DNA of 64,000 bases, from the NCBI GenBank assembly GCA_977017575.1, contig CDRNVI010000024.1:186001-250000 (forward strand), written 5' to 3'. Positions 45,863-56,200 of the stretch are shown here, piece after piece. The stretch's first letter is position 1. Each line of letters opens with the position of its first letter. The position numbers and the translations under genes were made by a program. The notes under the pieces were generated by a model. That model was not told where the DNA came from. It did not search any database and saw only the letters and a list, made by a program, of their open reading frames with translations. Source of the stretch: Paramoeba atlantica (taxonomy: Eukaryota; Discosea).

Positions 45863-46468
45863 CTAAGCAGGAAGGTCCGCTTTGCGAAAGGCTCCCTCGA
45901 GTTCATCGTTGAAACTAAGGTCTAGCATGTTCAGGGTAAGTGGCAAATCTTCGAAATGGAGTGTCTCAGAAAATTCATTCTTGTCAAGCCAAAGCTCAGT
46001 CATACCTCTCGGAAGAAAAGCGAAATCTAAACACCCGGAAAGCAGATTAGAAGATACGCTGAAGGTCGTCAGAGTTTGGGGCGCACGTTCAAATTCAAGT
46101 TTACCACTAAAATGATTGTGATTCAAATATGCATCACACAACCCTGGGGGTAATTGTTGAAGCGGAACAGTTCCCGTTAGGAAGTTATCTTGAAGATAGA
46201 GATACTGCAGGGTGACTGGAAGATACGTCCATTGCAGTGTCCCATGAAGCGACTGTCGTCCCAATGCAATGGAATACACATCGTCATCCTTCGTACATCG
46301 GACGTACATCATATCACATAGGGGGTCAGTCACGGACCATTTGAATGTATTCGACGTAATGTTCTGAAGAAAGCGATCAAACAAAAGCTCTGGTGACATG
46401 GAGGCCATACTGATCCTGCCTCGTCGCGTCAAAGAATCTGCAGCCACGAAGGCTCGTGAAGGAATCAT
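45863..46468 (-). CDS. Leucine-rich-repeat protein, 201 aa
   Basis: It begins MIPSRAFVAADSLTRRGRIS and then SPELLFDRFLQNI, a diverged version of the family N-terminal signature. In place of the W-x-G-V-x-C cap it reads WSVTDPLCDMMYVRC. About five LRRs follow (LPVTLQYLYLQDNFLTGTVP). No clear signal peptide or anchor is present. It is the shortest of the five and lies alone at the edge of the repeat island. Confidence 0.8.
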   Translation of the reverse strand: MIPSRAFVAADSLTRRGRISMASMSPELLFDRFLQNITSNTFKWSVTDPLCDMMYVRCTKDDDVYSIALGRQSLHGTLQWTYLPVTLQYLYLQDNFLTGTVPLQQLPPGLCDAYLNHNHFSGKLEFERAPQTLTTFSVSSNLLSGCLDFAFLPRGMTELWLDKNEFSETLHFEDLPLTLNMLDLSFNDELEGAFRKADLPA

Positions 46469-47385
46469 TACAAAAAAGTGATTCGGTAGGTATTTACAAA
46501 TGAAGAAATTGGAGAGTATTAGAACAAGAATATTAAGAAAGTATTAAGACGATCTGAAGCAGGGTTAATACCATGTACACTAGCAATCAGCTATAAGTCC
46601 CCCCCCCCTCGAATTTTGAAAAACTGATCTGTTTTTTATCATCTTTTTTTGGAACGTGTAGAGAATTTTACTTGGGTGCGTTTCCCGCCGTTTAAATATG
46701 TTTTTCGCGACTCATTAGGATCGAATTACTTTTTGAAAAAAATAGGCCGAACAAATAATTGTTTTATAAAACTGTTCCATTTTTTGATATATTTGCCGTG
46801 TAAAAACCCGTAAATACAATAACCGCAGGAAAATGAGATTACACGAAGACAAGCTTAATATCCAATATTCCACCCCCGCTCTCCAACACCTTGTTCATAC
46901 GTTTTAAGTACTCTGAACACATTTTTTTCTCATCATACATTTTACCCATTTTCGTACCATTTTTTTCATCAACTTATATTTTTTAGAGATGGAAGTGGTG
47001 GAAGCATCGCATTTTCGTTCAATAACAAACGAAATGCGCATTGCGAACGTCGTACGCTGCGAGTTGAGGTAACTCGGCCTGTGGTTCCTCACCATGGGTA
47101 TAAAACGGATAGTGTCAATCAGAAAAAGAGGGAGAATTTGACCGTACATTGGAAAATCTCATTTTTGACCAATATTTTGAGTGCTAAAAGCGTATATTAA
47201 GTTCTTACAAGAAACGAAGACCGGCAAAGATAGGCTAGGGATCAAGATCTCTCGTTGGCCGTTGGAATTAGGTCAAACGGACGAGCGACCCAAAAATAAG
47301 GGGGGGACTCATAGCTGAACGATAGTGTAGATATGCACTGCGAACATCAAAAAGTTATTTGTACCGGTTCACTTGGTTCTTTCGC
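46469..47385. other. Gene-poor spacer, 0.9 kb
   Basis: It contains C-tracts near 46598, AT-rich stretches and one ATG frame (46904-47149, minus, 81 aa, ISFVIERKCDASTTSISKKY...). I cannot assign that frame and do not regard it as a supported gene. No RNA gene is seen. Confidence 0.45.
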
Positions 47386-48408
47386 TTAACAGCTAGGTTT
47401 TACCAGTGGAATCATCCGAATACATGTATGGAAATAGGGATGACTGTCACTGTCTTGCTCCACAGATTCATTCTTCTTGTCAGTCACTTGAGAAGTGGGT
47501 GACTTTTGGCTCGCCTGCACCTCCTTCCCTTTATGGTATTTTCGGGAGGATTGTTTCTCTTTGTCTTCTTGATCTGAGGCAAAAGTAACAGGAATTTGTG
47601 CAGGATGTTTTTCAAATATTTTCTCACATGTGCTCCATCGCACCCTCACATCATTTAGCGGAAATCCCACCAAGGGGTGCACGAGGCTCTTAAGAAATTT
47701 CTGTGTCACCGGATCCGCTGGGTAGCCACTTCCGACAGGGACACCATATTTTTGTTCCAGTTCCCCAATCTTACGATCGCGGGTAACTTTTGCCAGAATA
47801 CTCGCTGCACTCACTACGGCATATTTCGCATCCGCCTTGGAACACACAACCACGTGTGAGGCAGGAAAATGCCTTTTAATTTTATCTCGGTACTTCTCCG
47901 GAGGTCCCACAGTATCGACATAAATCGCAGACAATACCAGCCCTTTATCATGGAGACGTTGCAGAATGCCCAACGCGGAGTCATGGGAAACCGTGTTGAG
48001 TGAGTAGACTCCACCCCTGCTGGACATGGCCACCGAGATACGCTCCGGGGAGATCACATCGAGATCGGAAGCGAAATCCCTTGGGTTTGAACACTGCAGC
48101 GCAGTGAGTTGGTCAAAGAACAAATCCCGCTTCGCAGGGGAGAGTTGTTTACTATCTTGTACGCCTAGTTGCTGTACCTGGGAGGCGCGTTGCAGGGAGG
48201 CTGCAAAGCCACAGTAGACCATGGGCCCCAGTGCGGGGCCTCGGCCTGCCTCATCAATGCCCACTACATGCCCGGTGGGGTCCCATCGATGAAGGCTGAT
48301 AAGCGAATCCAAATCGTAGGACTCTATTGCTTCGGCCTCGGATCTGAGTTGGGGAGGAGGCAAGAGGCTTGATGTATTTGTCGAGTCTTTCGTCTGTGTA
48401 CGTTTCAT
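47386..48408 (-). CDS. RNASEH2A: Ribonuclease H2 catalytic subunit A
   Basis: From the ATG at 48408 the product is 340 residues. Type 2 RNase H motifs: GIDEAGRGPALGPMVY (metal-binding D52/E53), DSKQLSPAKR, YVDTVGPPEKY, SKADAKYAVVSAASILAKVT and GSGYPADP. The enzyme removes ribonucleotides from DNA and RNA primers. A hydrophilic C-terminal extension of about 70 residues (KEKQSSRKYHKGKEVQ) exceeds the typical core. The upstream frame to 48447 starts with GTG. Confidence 0.95.
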   Translation of the reverse strand: MKRTQTKDSTNTSSLLPPPQLRSEAEAIESYDLDSLISLHRWDPTGHVVGIDEAGRGPALGPMVYCGFAASLQRASQVQQLGVQDSKQLSPAKRDLFFDQLTALQCSNPRDFASDLDVISPERISVAMSSRGGVYSLNTVSHDSALGILQRLHDKGLVLSAIYVDTVGPPEKYRDKIKRHFPASHVVVCSKADAKYAVVSAASILAKVTRDRKIGELEQKYGVPVGSGYPADPVTQKFLKSLVHPLVGFPLNDVRVRWSTCEKIFEKHPAQIPVTFASDQEDKEKQSSRKYHKGKEVQASQKSPTSQVTDKKNESVEQDSDSHPYFHTCIRMIPLVKPSC

Positions 48409-48570
48409 TGCAATGAGAATAAGAAAAGATGAACAGTTAATAAACACTTTACTGGCAAACGATGTAGATCATACGACACGGTTTACTTAGTTGTACCTCT
48501 CCATTCAGATTGACCTCATTCTATTGAAGTCACATTGCTTTTTAGCATCATCTTTTTAGGAATCATTTTT

Positions 48571-49151
48571 CTAAAGCATTAAATCCCCCGTTTGGAATTC
48601 CCTCGATGGTGATGTGCCCTGTGTCACCGCACTTACCACACCTTTTCTTATTCCCTCATCGGTGGTGATAAACACACGCTGAAACAGTGCTGTGGGGAGT
48701 GTAGCCCCGGGTGCCATTGGAACAACAGCGCGTGAAGAGGAATTCTCTGATCCTTCTACAGACTCGCTGCTTAATGGAATAAACACTGGAGTCCCGATGC
48801 AGGGCTGTGTGGCGGAGTACTTCCCGGTGCCATGTTCCGCTGGTTGACCCGATCCTCCACCCAGCTACCCTCCATCCAGTGGTCACCTACTTTCATCAAG
48901 ATCGGGTTACACCGCATCGGGGGAGTAACGCAGGGAGACTCGCTCGCGGTGTTGTGGGACCCCGACAGTGGAATCTCGGATCCGTAGAGTCCGGGAAAGA
49001 CAATTTTCATGTTGCGTAGATCCACATGCTGCCCGCCGTCGGCGAGCCATTGTGGGAAATGAAACAACGCATCAATGTATTCAAAGGCCTCTTCTTCGTG
49101 TTGTTCCTCGTCTTCTACGCGTTCGGTAGACGGTTCATCAATATTTGCCAT
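48571..49151 (-). CDS. TFIIIC triple-barrel-like subunit with apparent frameshift
   Basis: The first frame from the ATG at 49151 (MANIDEPSTERVEDEEQHEE) runs to a stop at 48771. Near 48830 the natural reading moves to another frame (GKYSATQPCIGTPVFIPLSS) that ends at 48571. Text in both frames is protein-like and resembles the TFIIIC triple-barrel domain: EYIDALFHFPQWL (acidic lead, then YxxxxFP), NPILMKVGDHWMEGSWVED (PxLxxxxxxxxGxWE) and GTPVFIPL (GTxxxF). Such subunits (Tfc7/GTF3C6) help recruit RNA polymerase III. The shift corresponds to one base back. An assembly error, a real mutation and recoding are all possible. Domain assignment is tentative. Confidence 0.4.
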
Positions 49152-49240
49152 GGAAAGAGACAATTTACAAAGCGAAGAATAACTTTTTGGTAACTAAAAT
49201 TTTGGGGAAAATACTGTGACTCCCTTTAAACTTCGCCCAG

Positions 49241-49535
49241 TTTCAGTAAGAGAATGGATTTTGGATCGATATGGCCAAATCTCTCTTACTAGGGGGGGGG
49301 TATGCTTTTTTGGCCAGTTTCCTCTTTTCTCCCAACTTTTTTGACTATTTTTCTTCTGAAAACGTATTAAAACGCTTCTTTGGGTTACCCCCGAGGCCCC
49401 CAACACGCAGACACTCACCCCCTACCCCCTATATGCCTCCTATTGGGGTCGCAAGCCGAATCTCTCTTACTGGGGGTCAGCCCAAAAAGGGCCAAATCTC
49501 TCTTACTGGGGGGTACCTTACTGGGGGGTATACGG
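49241..49535. repeat. Cluster of TCTCTTACTGGGG-type repeats
   Basis: Copies: 49242-49252 (inverted), 49277-49304, 49459-49476, 49495-49515 and 49516-49535 (CCTTACTGGGGGGTATACGG). The first two form an inverted pair. The motif recurs at 8970-9029 and 17816-17880. The rest of 49152-49689 has C-rich runs and no supported gene. Confidence 0.6.
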
Positions 49536-49689
49536 TAGTGTCTGAAATACTCCCCTTTCGAAACAAAATGCGCCTCACGCGGAGGAATCTTTCGACCACC
49601 TGTTCTGTTGTCACTACACCAATGTACGTTCGAGTTGTGTTCTAGGGACGGACTATACCCCCCCTGCTTTTGAGTTCCCCGATTACCCT

Positions 49690-50122
49690 TTAAAATGATA
49701 CTACACCTTGCAGCCCCATGCGGCTTTTCCCGTTTTTATCCTGCGCCGCGGTTTTTGATAAAACGGCACTGTAAGCGCTTTGGGACTTCGACGAAAATAC
49801 GACAGTTGGTGGAAGAGGAACGACGTTTGTGTTTCGCACATCGAGAAGACCCGCTAAGAAAACTGTCAAAGTTTCCTTATCGTTAGTTTCAGCTACCTTT
49901 GGCCGGCTCCCTACAGGAGCCAGGGAATTTCCTTGGATTTCACCGTCCACCAGGACAGCGGCTTCGTCGCCGATTATTATTTATTGGTTGAGGAGAATCG
50001 GGCGTTTCTTTGGGGACAATCGGAGACGATGAATTGCGCAAGGACGAAGCAACCTCTCCAAGGCAAGGAACTGGCGCTAAGAATTTCACCCACTTAGTGA
50101 GCGATCCAGAACAGGCTGACAT
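49690..50122 (-). CDS. Small unknown gene, apparently frameshifted
   Basis: An ATG at 50122 follows a pyrimidine tract and AG on the coding strand. It opens MSACSGSLTKWVKFLAPVPC and runs SSPIVPKETPDSPQPI before the text degenerates and stops at 49940. In the +1 frame from about 49970, natural text begins (IIIGDEAAVLVDGEIQGNSL) and continues to 49690 (QDKNGKSRMGLQGVVSF). The switch lies at an AAT-repeat. No family is recognised. It could be a one-base error, a decayed gene or recoding. Confidence 0.35.
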
Positions 50123-50400
50123 AGAGTAGATTAGAATTTTCTGAAAATTTGTTAAGTGCCAAAAAAATAACCGCTTCGCGAAAAGTGGGCACCCCACCAC
50201 TCACCTTAGAAATAGAACTCATAAGCGTACCAGAATTGGGGGAACTCATAAGCAGGGAGGGTATAGTATTTAAAAGCGGAGAGCATTGCAGCGTCTTGTG
50301 TGCGTGGAAAATCAACCGATCTGGAAAAGGGGGTCCGGGTCTGACACATGAAGTATAAAGGCGCAAAGTACCTTGAAATTGATTCTGTTCTTTCTTTATG

Positions 50401-51801
50401 CTATTCTTTGATATCCTCTGTCTGCACGCAAAAATCCAGAGATTGTTTTTGCTTTAGTAACGTTTGTGCGTTTCCGTTCCAGCGCATAAAGCGACCCTGC
50501 ACGGTTCTCGTATCTTGATTTTTCACATCGTTGCATATGCACAAAACGCATTGGGCGCAGAGAGCACTTTCGCAACTCCCGCATTCCATAAAGTCGCGAC
50601 GGGTGCCTATCTGGTACGAACACTCCGAACACTTCTTGATTGGGGTGGATAAGAGAGTTTTGTGACGGTACCTCTTCCTTGAATTGATCCTTTTTAAAAC
50701 TTTAACGTACTTTCTATTTTTAGAAAAAACGGACACCATGGGATATATGCAGCTCAGACAATACAGAGTGTGCAGTCGACTTATGTAACGAAAACCAGCG
50801 ATTGATTCACCGAAATTGGGTTCTGCATTTAATTCTGCATCGTCGAAATCCGTCGCAACGTTTTCATTACGAAGACCAGAAAATATCAATGCCCAACTGT
50901 TGCTCATAAGATCTTCAGTCGGTTCTTCTGACTTTGGTTCTAGTGGAAGCAGATGATATCTTTCTCGGAGAATTTGGTATGGTTGGGCAGCGTCATCACA
51001 TGACTTCTGCTTGGCTGTGCGCTGTGTTCTCCACCGAAGTTTCCAAGATGTCCAAAAATTACGAAATTCACCCCATTCTGAGTGGGAAGGAACATTTGCG
51101 CCTCCGTTATCAATAAGTCGATAGAGAAGAGCACAACAGAAATCTTCTGGACATGTGAGGTCGTTTGTATTAAATGATTTGTCACCTTTGGATCCTATTG
51201 TCAAGTCTTTACAATGTTCATGCAGACTCCTAAGATCTGTCATGCCCTTGAAATAATCAGACACATCAGGAAAAGGGAACCGTGAATGCCACATGTGATA
51301 CACAGATAAACCAAGTGCCCAGAAATCACGAATATATAAATGCTGAAGAGATTCCGTGCTGTCCGATTCATATTTGTTCTCTGAGTGCGAAAAAGCAGAT
51401 TTGGGCGCAATACAAGTACTGGGTACAAAGGCTAATGAAATCCGAAAAGGAGAACAGGAATGCGCGAATATCTCGTTGTCTTCAGGATACACCGCATGTG
51501 TATCGCGTACGCATGAATTCCCACTTTCCTTCTCAGTTTTGTGTGATAACGCAAGCTCGTGATGCAAAGAGTTATCCCCACCTTCTACAAGAGAGGTTAT
51601 ATTAGGTATTCTGTCCACTTGAGCATCCCTCCGAACAACGTCAACACTTTCAATCAAAATAGCATCTGGGGTGATCCGTCCGTGTGTTGCTCCAAGACCA
51701 TGTAAGGTCTGCAACTGCTTGGTGGCCTCAAAGAGAATTTCTATGGCTTCAACTGTACCGAGAACATTAATAGAAGGAACCGCATTACACTTTTCCTGCA
51801 T
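50401..51801 (-). CDS. Kinase-C-lobe pseudokinase with C-terminal zinc finger
   Basis: The 466-residue product begins inside what would be the kinase C-lobe: EAIEILFEATKQLQTLHGLG, then ATHGRITPDAILIE, aligned with HRDLKPENILI. The catalytic Asp is replaced (HGR), and no N-lobe, VAIK lysine or DFG is present. RDFWALGLSVYHMWHSRFPF matches the helix-F region. The C terminus has paired cysteines (CSECSYQIGTRRDFMECGSC and CAQCVLCIC) forming a likely treble-clef or RING-like finger. It is probably a catalytically dead scaffold. No N-lobe is seen in the 350 bp upstream. Confidence 0.5.
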   Translation of the reverse strand: MQEKCNAVPSINVLGTVEAIEILFEATKQLQTLHGLGATHGRITPDAILIESVDVVRRDAQVDRIPNITSLVEGGDNSLHHELALSHKTEKESGNSCVRDTHAVYPEDNEIFAHSCSPFRISLAFVPSTCIAPKSAFSHSENKYESDSTESLQHLYIRDFWALGLSVYHMWHSRFPFPDVSDYFKGMTDLRSLHEHCKDLTIGSKGDKSFNTNDLTCPEDFCCALLYRLIDNGGANVPSHSEWGEFRNFWTSWKLRWRTQRTAKQKSCDDAAQPYQILRERYHLLPLEPKSEEPTEDLMSNSWALIFSGLRNENVATDFDDAELNAEPNFGESIAGFRYISRLHTLYCLSCIYPMVSVFSKNRKYVKVLKRINSRKRYRHKTLLSTPIKKCSECSYQIGTRRDFMECGSCESALCAQCVLCICNDVKNQDTRTVQGRFMRWNGNAQTLLKQKQSLDFCVQTEDIKE

Positions 51802-52155
51802 TCTTGAACAGATAGACGTTATAAAAATTATTAGTTTATGATAAGGCTTTGTACGTTACCCACGCAAAGTAATTTGACGGAATTTGCTTACAAGAACGTA
51901 TCAAATCAAGAATTTGTTGTGCAAAGTCAAAACCACAACAAATCGCGCATTGCACTTTAATCAGATCCCTTCAAAATAATAATATACTACGGTCAGAAAA
52001 ATTTTTTGATTCGTATTGCATACACATTTGTAGGCTCTCCAATCACACCGGGTTAACATTTCGTCCAGATTTTACATCTTCCCTTTATACGTCACACCCT
52101 TTCCCACACCTTCTTTTTCCCTCCCCTCTTCCCCCTCTTTTTCTTCCCCTCTTTC
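51802..52155. other. Spacer
   Basis: AT-rich, then C/T-rich next to the end of the zinc-module gene. No gene or repeat is recognised. Confidence 0.5.
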
Positions 52156-52992
52156 TTACCACCTCCCGGACTCCCGTTGTGACCGGTTCTCCACCCTCCC
52201 ACACAGGTGCTCCCGCCTGCACACGTACCCCTCCCCCTCCCCCTCCCCCCTGCGTTCCATCATGTCACGCGCCCGGAGCTTGTGGTGCACCGCGCACACC
52301 ACACGGTCCGTGACCCGACACGTGGAACCGGCGGTACACGTCCAGGACTGGGACGACCCGTCCTGGACCATGTACCGTGCATTGCGCCATATCCCGTGAA
52401 GGGAACATTTAACTTTAAGATTCACATATTGACTATTATTATTATTACTATTACTATTAATCGTTATATTCGTGTTGGCGACTCGCCTCCCTCGGTCCAT
52501 CGTTTTGGTATAGGAGGAGAGGGTGGTGCAGTCGTCGTAGGGGACGCAGACGAGTTCCTTTGTGGTGTCGTCCACACGGAGACAGGAGATGTAGCGACGA
52601 CGACCGTGTGTGGAACACACCGCGAATTGGGAGGAGCTGGTGGGAGGGGAAGATTGGGCTTCTGTTGTTGCTGTTGTTGTTGTTTTGGCTTCTAGGTTAG
52701 ATTCTTTGGTTATGGGGAGCTCATTCTTTTCTATTGAATTTTCATGATGCATTTTTGAACTTTCGTTTGCGTTGGACGTGTGACAGTAGCGAAAAGCGTG
52801 ATGGTGAAAAGGTGGGGGTAGAAACGAGAGGGGAATGGGGGAAAAACGTGAAAAAGGGGTTGAGGGTGAGCGAGAAAGCGTTGAATGGAAGGGGTTGGTA
52901 TTCTTATGGGGGAGGAAGGGGTTGGAAGGTGGAGTATGCGTGTTGCATGTTACCCTGAGGAGACGTGTGATGTTCTTGAACGGAGAAAACAT
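52156..52992 (-). CDS. C-x2-H/C-x5-C zinc-module protein, three modules
   Basis: The 278-residue product has a long N-terminal segment without acidic residues (MFSPFKNITRLLRVTCNTHT ... FRYCHTSNA), a credible mitochondrial presequence. Three modules follow: C126STHGRRRYISCL ... LVC-x5-C155, C196SLHGIWRNARYM ... WTC-x5-C225 and C233AVHHKLRARDMM ... YVC-x5-C264. Each is C-x2-H, about 15-20 residues with Arg after the histidine, an aromatic or aliphatic residue two or so before the third Cys, then C-x5-C. The linkers are Asn/Ser-rich. It is the simplest member of the family also found at 24900-27161 and 61863-63842. Confidence 0.65.
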   Translation of the reverse strand: MFSPFKNITRLLRVTCNTHTPPSNPFLPHKNTNPFHSTLSRSPSTPFSRFSPIPLSFLPPPFHHHAFRYCHTSNANESSKMHHENSIEKNELPITKESNLEAKTTTTATTEAQSSPPTSSSQFAVCSTHGRRRYISCLRVDDTTKELVCVPYDDCTTLSSYTKTMDRGRRVANTNITINSNSNNNNSQYVNLKVKCSLHGIWRNARYMVQDGSSQSWTCTAGSTCRVTDRVVCAVHHKLRARDMMERRGEGEGEGYVCRREHLCGRVENRSQRESGRW

Positions 52993-53117
52993 TCGTCTTT
53001 GTCGGTGGAATTAAAAATAGGGCAATAGAAAACCGCGAAGTTGTAAAGAAATAGGCGTACAGGTAGTTTATCAAATGGATAAATAATCCAACAAATGTAA
53101 GAAAATTTGAGCTTCTA

Positions 53118-53172
53118 TTGACATTATACTATAATGTCAAAAAGTGAGACTCCTATAATGATTATAGGAGTC
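53118..53172. repeat. Two adjacent perfect single-centre palindromes
   Basis: 53118-53140: 11-nt arms TTGACATTATA / TATAATGTCAA around one C. 53148-53172: 12-nt arms GACTCCTATAAT / ATTATAGGAGTC around one G. They lie just downstream of the 1426-residue gene, in its probable 3' UTR or the intergenic processing region. Confidence 0.75.
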
Positions 53173-53210
53173 AAGGAATGTTTAGAAAAAATATTTAAGA
53201 GAAGAAAATT

Positions 53211-56200
53211 TTAGGCTTCCTTCGTGACTTTTATGAGACTTCTAGGGGGCGTTACCATTTTCAGTGCGCTGCTTAAACCGGATATGAATTCCTGACATTC
53301 AATCGTCCACTTTGTGTCGTAAAGTACTTGAAGCAGTACAGAAATACTGCTTTGAACAATGCAAAGCTCCGAATGCATCAGCATCTTAGAGCCCTCTCTA
53401 GTAGAACTTTCGCTCAGACGGGAGGTCGACTCACATAGGCTTATCATTTGCTTGAGAAATTCACTAATCATCGAACCTGAATTGCACAAAATGGAGCATC
53501 GCTCTATCCACTCCGGTTTCTCAAAGATTGGGGAATTTTGTGTAAAAGACCACTTTTTTAGAAGCGCGTCAACGAGTTTCTCCAATAGTGCCACTAACAG
53601 AAGAGTTACTCCTTTTCCCTCGACAAGACGATTCAGAATAGGGATTCTTGCCGAGGTTTGCAGAATCTGACAGGCGACCTGCACAAACGGAGTTACAGAC
53701 TCCCCCGTTGGTGTTGCCTTTTCGAGAAAATCGAATGTGCGATCAATGAAATGAAATACATGAGCCAAAATACGCTCCACAAGAACTTGGTGCTTTGCGA
53801 CATCCTTTTTGCACACCATACGAAGAGCGAGATGGTAGATATGCATGAGATGGACTTGTTCGTGCGAGAACCCGTATGTGCTGGAGAGTTCACCTAAAAG
53901 ATTGGCGTGAAACTTTGGAGACGCAAGAAGCTGTCGCCACAAGTGTATTGCAAGGGGAACACTACGAGGAGAGCACAACAGCGGGATGCTGTACCCGACA
54001 AATGTGGTCGAAAAAGGTGAAAATCGATCACATTCACGCAACATACCACTGGCAAGCCAGGAGAGTATGTACCGCATCCATTTACTGGGAGTGCTTAGCG
54101 AAATTTTTTGCAGCGTCGCGTGGCACATCATGCGACTATCTTTTTGCAAACACTGCAGCCCGAGGACAAGAAGGCCTAACCAGAAGAGTGAACTTGAGTT
54201 TGCAAGACTGTGAGTTGTGTGTTTTATGTGACGCAGAGAGGCATACAAGCAGGGGTGCACAGTACGAAGGTCTAGTACGGTAGAGTTGATATCCCTTTTT
54301 CCGAACCGCGTAGCACTTGGTTTGCAGCCCGAAGAGGTAAAAGAGGGAAATGAGATAGGCCGTGTCAACCACTGCAAAGCGAGATCGTACTGGTGTAACG
54401 TTTTCTCTAGAATAGAATTTCCCCATAGAAAGGAAATTCGATCTGTGAAAGAGATGTGATCGAAAGAATTGAGTTGTATGGAAGCAACAAGGGCACATAG
54501 GATGCTTATAGTGCTGGCTTGGCTGCAGTCCTTTTGGTGCTCCATGTCGCTGAAATGTGGCTTGGGCTCGATACAGTTTGAGGATAAAGAACTTACCAGA
54601 AAGGGTTCGCTGGTAACTTTTTCCAGACACTTCAACGTAAGCAGATCGAGAGGAGACGTAGAAAACGAGTAGGAGCTGCCAAGCCACTGTGATAGTACTC
54701 CAATACTTTGGATATATAGAGTCGTGTGAGAATCGGACGGAGCTTGTTGCGCTTCAGATGCAAAGGCATCTTTTACGTACTTGATAAGTAGTTCAAGACA
54801 GTCTTCTACCAATAGTAAGAAAGAAAACCGTAGGCCCCACTCTAGTGATATACTTTCTATGTCATCGGAGGGCAAGAGGGCATGCGGACCTCGCTGAATA
54901 AAGCTATTCGGAAATGTGGGAAGAGACAAGTTGACTCCTGCATGGGCTTGCGGGATTGATAAGGATAAATTCTTTACCAGGCACATGGCCACGCTCCTCA
55001 ATACTTTCTTTGAAGACCTCGTTGATAACTGACTTACAGTATGAAAAAGCACGTATATCATCCGTCGTAGAGTTAATATTGTCGCAACTTCATCAAGAGG
55101 CAGCTCGAGAACTTTTTCACAGAAGAGAGTTTCCAGTTCTTGACCAAGACATGAACTTTTTTCTACCGCACTAATATCCCAAAAATCATCAAGTACGTCA
55201 GACACGAAATACTCAAACACCTTTTGTGAATTCCAACACGCGTCATACAATGGCTTCCATGGTACTGAATTTTCTGTCTTTGTTGCTCTTTCTTGAAAAC
55301 AAGACGGGATGGTAACGGGTTCAAGATTCAAAGGGTCACCACTGATTGCACCGCTATCATTCTTAGTCTTCAATTCGGTATCCATAGTTACATTATGCAT
55401 GTGTGTTGTCTTTCCCAATTTCATGCTGCGCAAAAACATGGTGAATGCTTCTTCAGAAGTGTATGCACGTTTATGCTTCAGCGCATACCTTCCTGTTGCA
55501 TATAAGACACCTTTCTCCCACGTATAATTTCGTTTGGCGTTCAAGTTCTCCAAAGAAAATAAATTTTCTGATGTAAAGAGTTCCTTAAGCAGTGCAGAGA
55601 CAAGTGTTGGAACTTTTTCATTCAAAAACAACGGTGCCAGTTGTTTTGCTTCTCGAATAGATAGTTTCAGGCTTCCTTGAAATGCGCTACCCGCTATTAA
55701 CATTTCACAGCTCTGTGATGCGACTGCAGCATGGCCCTCAAGAGTCCGGAGGAAAGAGAAAATGTGTACCAAAAAGATCTCCAAAACATCTTCAGGCAGC
55801 TTTGCGGCCTTGCACATGAAATGCGATGAGGTAATTGTATTCGCATGAATGACAAAATTTGGGCTACTCATAACCAAACCAACCAGTCGTCTAAGCACAG
55901 AACTTGGGACGTCTGAAGTTTGGGTCATCAGAACATCGAGATCCTTAACGTATGAGTATAGCGCTCCTCCGTAACACTCTTCAAGAAGGTCACATGAGGA
56001 GAGAAGGAATTCGTACTCGAACTGTGTCCTTTCTTTGTCATCCGTGGAAACATCATGTGAACACAGTGTTTTAAGCAATTGACTTCGATGAGATATTAAG
56101 GAAGAGGAAGAAGGAAGCCAAGCAAGTGCATGCCTGCGTAGCAACAATGAGAACCGTCTCGAAATAGTGTTATTGTTACAGAAGTATTCTTCTACTTTAC

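Noticed and set aside
46904-47149. 81-residue minus frame with ISFVIERKCDAST
   Set aside because: Considered as a transposase fragment; no catalytic motif, no terminal repeats, and composition close to spacer.
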